39,977 nucleotides of DNA from an uncultured Prevotellaceae bacterium (GTDB lineage Bacteria; Bacteroidota; Bacteroidia; Bacteroidales; Bacteroidaceae): assembly GCA_900313705.1 (NCBI GenBank), contig OMSJ01000054.1:1-39977 (forward strand), in the 5' to 3' direction. This document shows positions 37,531 to 39,977 of the stretch, piece by piece (position 1 is the first letter of the stretch; every line of letters begins with the position of its first letter). The translations under genes were made by a program, and so were the position numbers. The notes below the pieces were generated by a model that saw nothing but the letters and a program-made list of their open reading frames with translations, was not told where the DNA came from and made no database searches.

Positions 37531-37956
37531 TCAGTATTTCCGGAAGATGAGGATGTCCTGATTGTTGGTCTTTAGCTCCATCCTGCTGCCCGTCAGTACT
37601 TGTATCCACATGATGCCGTCCTCCGGCACACCGAAAGAAGAAAGCTCCGACATCGGCAGGAAACCATCATGTCCGTTTCCTTTATATTTGATAGGGTAGT
37701 AGATGATTATCTGTTCTGGGGTTACCTTCAATGACGTGCGAATCTCGTTACCGACTTTGCGGAAGTCGGCCATCTGCAACTGGAAGCTATAGAATATCAT
37801 GTCATCCTTTGTTGCCTTCACCACGTTTTCCTTGTCCCTCCATTCCAACATTTGCCACATGCCGTCCAAGTCGCCGTTGCAATCACGCTTGTCGCAACCG
37901 GTTACGACCATCAGCAATGACAGAAGAGCTAATATGTAATAAAGTCTTCGTTTCAC
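37531..37956 (-). CDS. small lipoprotein, lipocalin-like, unknown function
   Basis: A 141-residue lipoprotein. The start is placed at GTG 37956, giving MKRRLYYILALLSLLMVVTG followed by the lipobox cysteine (VTGC, Cys21) and a polar DKRDCNGD. A longer frame from ATG 38013 would overlap the end of the Wzi-like gene and put 19 charged residues before the signal, so it is less likely. The mature part starts LDGMWQMLEWRDKENVV and proceeds through alternating strands, similar to small lipocalin-like lipoproteins of Bacteroidetes, ending in NNQDILIFRKY. No function can be given; being between a Wzi-like gene and a WecA-like gene suggests an envelope or polysaccharide role. Confidence 0.78.
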   Translation of the reverse strand: MKRRLYYILALLSLLMVVTGCDKRDCNGDLDGMWQMLEWRDKENVVKATKDDMIFYSFQLQMADFRKVGNEIRTSLKVTPEQIIIYYPIKYKGNGHDGFLPMSELSSFGVPEDGIMWIQVLTGSRMELKTNNQDILIFRKY

Positions 37957-37982
37957 GATTATCTTTCTTTTTATCCGGATGA

Positions 37983-39500
37983 TTAGTTTGTCTTGTATAT
38001 CCACCCATCCCATGCAACTGTCAGCATGACGCCGTTGGCTTTCCCGAGCAGACTGCCATGATTATGTCCGTATGCTGCAGCTACGCTGAGTCCCCTTATT
38101 CGCTTCAGTCTATAGGCTGCCTCCAGGAGCAGGAAATGACCTTCCAGAGGGTCCTTCACCGGATGGTCATAGGCACCCAGGTTTTTCTCGTAGGTATATA
38201 GCAGCCTCCACGACAGGCGGGGGGTGGGGTTTCCCTTCAGGCCGACATGATGTGCGTTAGCACGATTAAAATAGTTGTTCAGCAGCCCCTCCATGCCCAT
38301 ATACCCATTATACATTGGCGAAAGGATGATGGGATTGCCCATGACAAACCCACCGTGCTGCCATGCACCATATACATGATGGTTATAGTAAGCGTCGATA
38401 GCACTGATTTGCTGCGGATTCTCCTCCGTGGCGTCATGGTAGATTGGGCCGCTCTGGTTCATCGTGCCTATATGCTCATAGACAAGAGTGCTTAAATAGG
38501 GGTTTTTCGGAAGATTGACCTCGACACCCAGAAGCATATCCTTCCAGAAGCCATACTGCATAAACATCTGGCTGTGGTCTTCAAATAAATGATCCATATA
38601 GGCACCGATGCTCCATTTCTTAGCCGTCCAGTCCAGGCGAAGATGCCAGGAGCCTATATGATTGCCGGATGCATTGGAGAAGGAGTCATCGTTGATGTCG
38701 CCTCCGCTTGGGAAGAAGGAATTCAAAAAGTTTCCGCCAAGACTGACTCCTTGTTCAAGCTTCTCATTTTTGCGGCCCAACAGGTTATATCCCTTCCCTC
38801 CAAACTGACACGCCATCTCCAGGCCAAACTTCATAGTGAGAGGGAACTTCTTCTCGTTGCCAATCTTCATAAACAAAGCCTTCGAATGGAAGAAGCTGTT
38901 CTGTGTATATGAATTGGGCGTACCGGCATTCCAGTTGCGCTGCCACCTGTTGTCGGTGTATAGACCGTATGCAATATGTGCCTTGATGGCAAACAGGCCC
39001 TTTGTCCCGGGGACAATCCAGAAATCGGGCAGTTCCAGTCTGACCTGTGGGATGGGACGCGCATTGATGCCCAGCGTCATGCCCCCTGTAGAAAGCTCTT
39101 CATTCTTGAACTCAGAGGGCCGCTGCTTCTGTCCAAGCGACAACCTCAACATCTTCCACTCCACATCTCCGTATAGCTGCTGGACGTTGAATATGCTTTG
39201 CCCACCTTTGCCCACTGCCATATCTGCTCCGTAGCCTATACGCCAGTCTCTCAGCGAATCGGCCTCCACGTCACGCTTGATATAGGCACGAAGCAGAACG
39301 GTATTATTGTCGATTGGGCCGAGTCCGTATCGGTTGTTGGTGAACCAGAAAGGAGCATTGTCGCCACCGCCTCCTGTTCCGCGCAAGCTTGCACCGTACT
39401 GCACGTCCTCGCCTAAACGCTGAACCTGAGCCACGATGCCAATTGGCATGAGCAGCAGACACATGAATATGAATATGAATATGACTGTTCTTATTCTCAT
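37983..39500 (-). CDS. capsule assembly Wzi-like outer-membrane protein
   Basis: A 505-residue protein with a signal peptide (MRIRTVIFIFIFMCLLLMPI, cleavage near VAQ) and a long series of amphipathic strands typical of an outer-membrane beta-barrel. The order of segments (GASLRGTGGGGDNAPFWFTN, RYGLGPIDNN, VRLELPDFWIVPGTKGLFAI, and the C-terminal barrel ending WDGWIYKTN) matches the Wzi family, whose E. coli member is a barrel lectin that anchors group 1 capsule at the surface. Its signal sequence includes three GAATAT repeats (FIFIF). It lies 6 bases after the glycosyltransferase gene and upstream of the lipoprotein gene, in one operon. Confidence 0.88.
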   Translation of the reverse strand: MRIRTVIFIFIFMCLLLMPIGIVAQVQRLGEDVQYGASLRGTGGGGDNAPFWFTNNRYGLGPIDNNTVLLRAYIKRDVEADSLRDWRIGYGADMAVGKGGQSIFNVQQLYGDVEWKMLRLSLGQKQRPSEFKNEELSTGGMTLGINARPIPQVRLELPDFWIVPGTKGLFAIKAHIAYGLYTDNRWQRNWNAGTPNSYTQNSFFHSKALFMKIGNEKKFPLTMKFGLEMACQFGGKGYNLLGRKNEKLEQGVSLGGNFLNSFFPSGGDINDDSFSNASGNHIGSWHLRLDWTAKKWSIGAYMDHLFEDHSQMFMQYGFWKDMLLGVEVNLPKNPYLSTLVYEHIGTMNQSGPIYHDATEENPQQISAIDAYYNHHVYGAWQHGGFVMGNPIILSPMYNGYMGMEGLLNNYFNRANAHHVGLKGNPTPRLSWRLLYTYEKNLGAYDHPVKDPLEGHFLLLEAAYRLKRIRGLSVAAAYGHNHGSLLGKANGVMLTVAWDGWIYKTN

Positions 39501-39506
39501 CGTTAA

Positions 39507-39977
39507 CTACCTTCCTTTCAAATCCTTCAAAAGCCTTTTATTGTAGCGTCGCCGTCCGCTGTCGTATATCCAGCCCCATTTGTTGAAGTACTTCATCACG
39601 CTTATCATGTGTATCAGCGACAAGCGCCACTTATGGTACGACAGACGACTGAACCTGTGATAGATGCTTACTGCCGGGTAAAACAATGTCTTGTACTTCG
39701 TATGAAGCCGGCGCGTAATGTCCACGTCTTCCATATACATGAAGAAGCGTTCGTCAAAGAGTCCCTCACTCTGCAGGGCACTGACACGCAGGAACATGAA
39801 GCATCCCGACAGGAATGGCACATTCATTATCTTGTCATAGCCGGAATGCTTCAACTCAAACCTATCGTTTCTTCTGGATATCAACATCGCAGGCAGGAAG
39901 AAGCGGCTGAAGAGGTCAAAGGGCGTGGGCAAGAGTTTTGCAAGGCGCTGCACAGAGCCGTTCAGGAAGAGCACCTT
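39507..39977 (-). CDS. family 2 glycosyltransferase, C-terminal part (cut by right edge)
   Basis: The last 156 or so codons of a glycosyltransferase that continues beyond the window; the frame is open to 39977 (K before VLFLNGSVQ), so the GTG at 39974 is not taken as a start. Visible are FLSGCFMFLRVSALQ and FDERFFMYMEDVDITRRL, the acidic ED motif of GT2 rhamnosyl- or similar transferases, then the typical SIYHRFSRLSYHKWRLSLIH and a basic end. It adds a sugar to a growing surface polysaccharide in the cytoplasm; the donor is not predictable. The stop is 6 bases before the Wzi-like start, so they are co-transcribed. Confidence 0.9.
   Translation of the reverse strand, partial: KVLFLNGSVQRLAKLLPTPFDLFSRFFLPAMLISRRNDRFELKHSGYDKIMNVPFLSGCFMFLRVSALQSEGLFDERFFMYMEDVDITRRLHTKYKTLFYPAVSIYHRFSRLSYHKWRLSLIHMISVMKYFNKWGWIYDSGRRRYNKRLLKDLKGR

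Overview
This window looks like a chromosomal segment of a Bacteroidales bacterium, most likely a Prevotella-like member of the Prevotellaceae. The basis is threefold. Twelve genes are preceded by a Bacteroidetes-type -7 box (TAnnTTTG). The gene content is typical: glycoside hydrolase families 18, 20, 38, 43 and 127, an alpha-2-macroglobulin family protein, a Wzi-like capsule protein, SIMPL and TSCPD proteins. Two secreted enzymes end in a conserved C-terminal tail with a GxSGR/GIYxxxGKK pattern. The genus is inference. I see no rRNA, tRNA, CRISPR array, transposase or phage gene.

Layout, left to right. 1-3667 (-): a very large secreted protein that joins a GH18 chitinase-like domain to an alpha-2-macroglobulin-like protein, interrupted by a one-base frameshift and running off the left edge. 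3809-5260 (-): the dipeptidase PepD. 5445-7521 (+): ComF and a glutamate dehydrogenase gene broken by an internal deletion. 7698-11346: a GH43 enzyme, a PAP2 phosphatase/outer-membrane protein and PanB. 11539-18075 (+): an AddA/AddB-type helicase-nuclease pair for double-strand break repair. 18166-23387 (+): GH20 hexosaminidase, GH127 arabinofuranosidase and a small TSCPD protein. 23372-32010 (-): a probable four-gene operon of a GH43 multidomain protein, a carboxypeptidase-regulatory-like protein, GH38 alpha-mannosidase and a SIMPL protein. 32777-36429 (+): a thiamine-phosphate-synthase-like protein, PRPP synthase and a CapD/FlaA1-type nucleotide-sugar epimerase/dehydratase. 36426-39977 (-): a surface-polysaccharide operon with a glycosyltransferase (cut by the right edge), a Wzi-like protein, a small lipoprotein and a WecA/MraY-type phosphosugar transferase.

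The most unusual feature is the density of short repeats, between genes and also in frame inside conserved genes. A palindromic element encoding peptides like SPFKGELEG interrupts three unrelated proteins (A2M, AddA, AddB). A 4 x 21 bp array with an inverted counterpart forms a large potential hairpin inside addB. Other in-frame repeat insertions occur in A2M, addA and GH127. Repeats have also replaced or altered the C-termini of the GH20 and large GH43 proteins. Between genes there is a perfect 31-bp-arm palindrome and a second copy 11 kb away, plus two adjacent arrays of 22 bp x 7 and 21 bp x 4. Several unrelated arrays share a 21-22 bp period.

Taken together, the secreted glycosidases (GH18, GH20, GH38, GH43 x2, GH127) suggest degradation of host or plant glycans, but no SusC/SusD pair is present, so no complete polysaccharide utilisation locus can be claimed. 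The right-hand end builds capsule or O-antigen-like polysaccharide: the epimerase/dehydratase supplies nucleotide sugars, the WecA-like enzyme primes undecaprenyl phosphate, and the glycosyltransferase and Wzi-like protein extend and anchor it.
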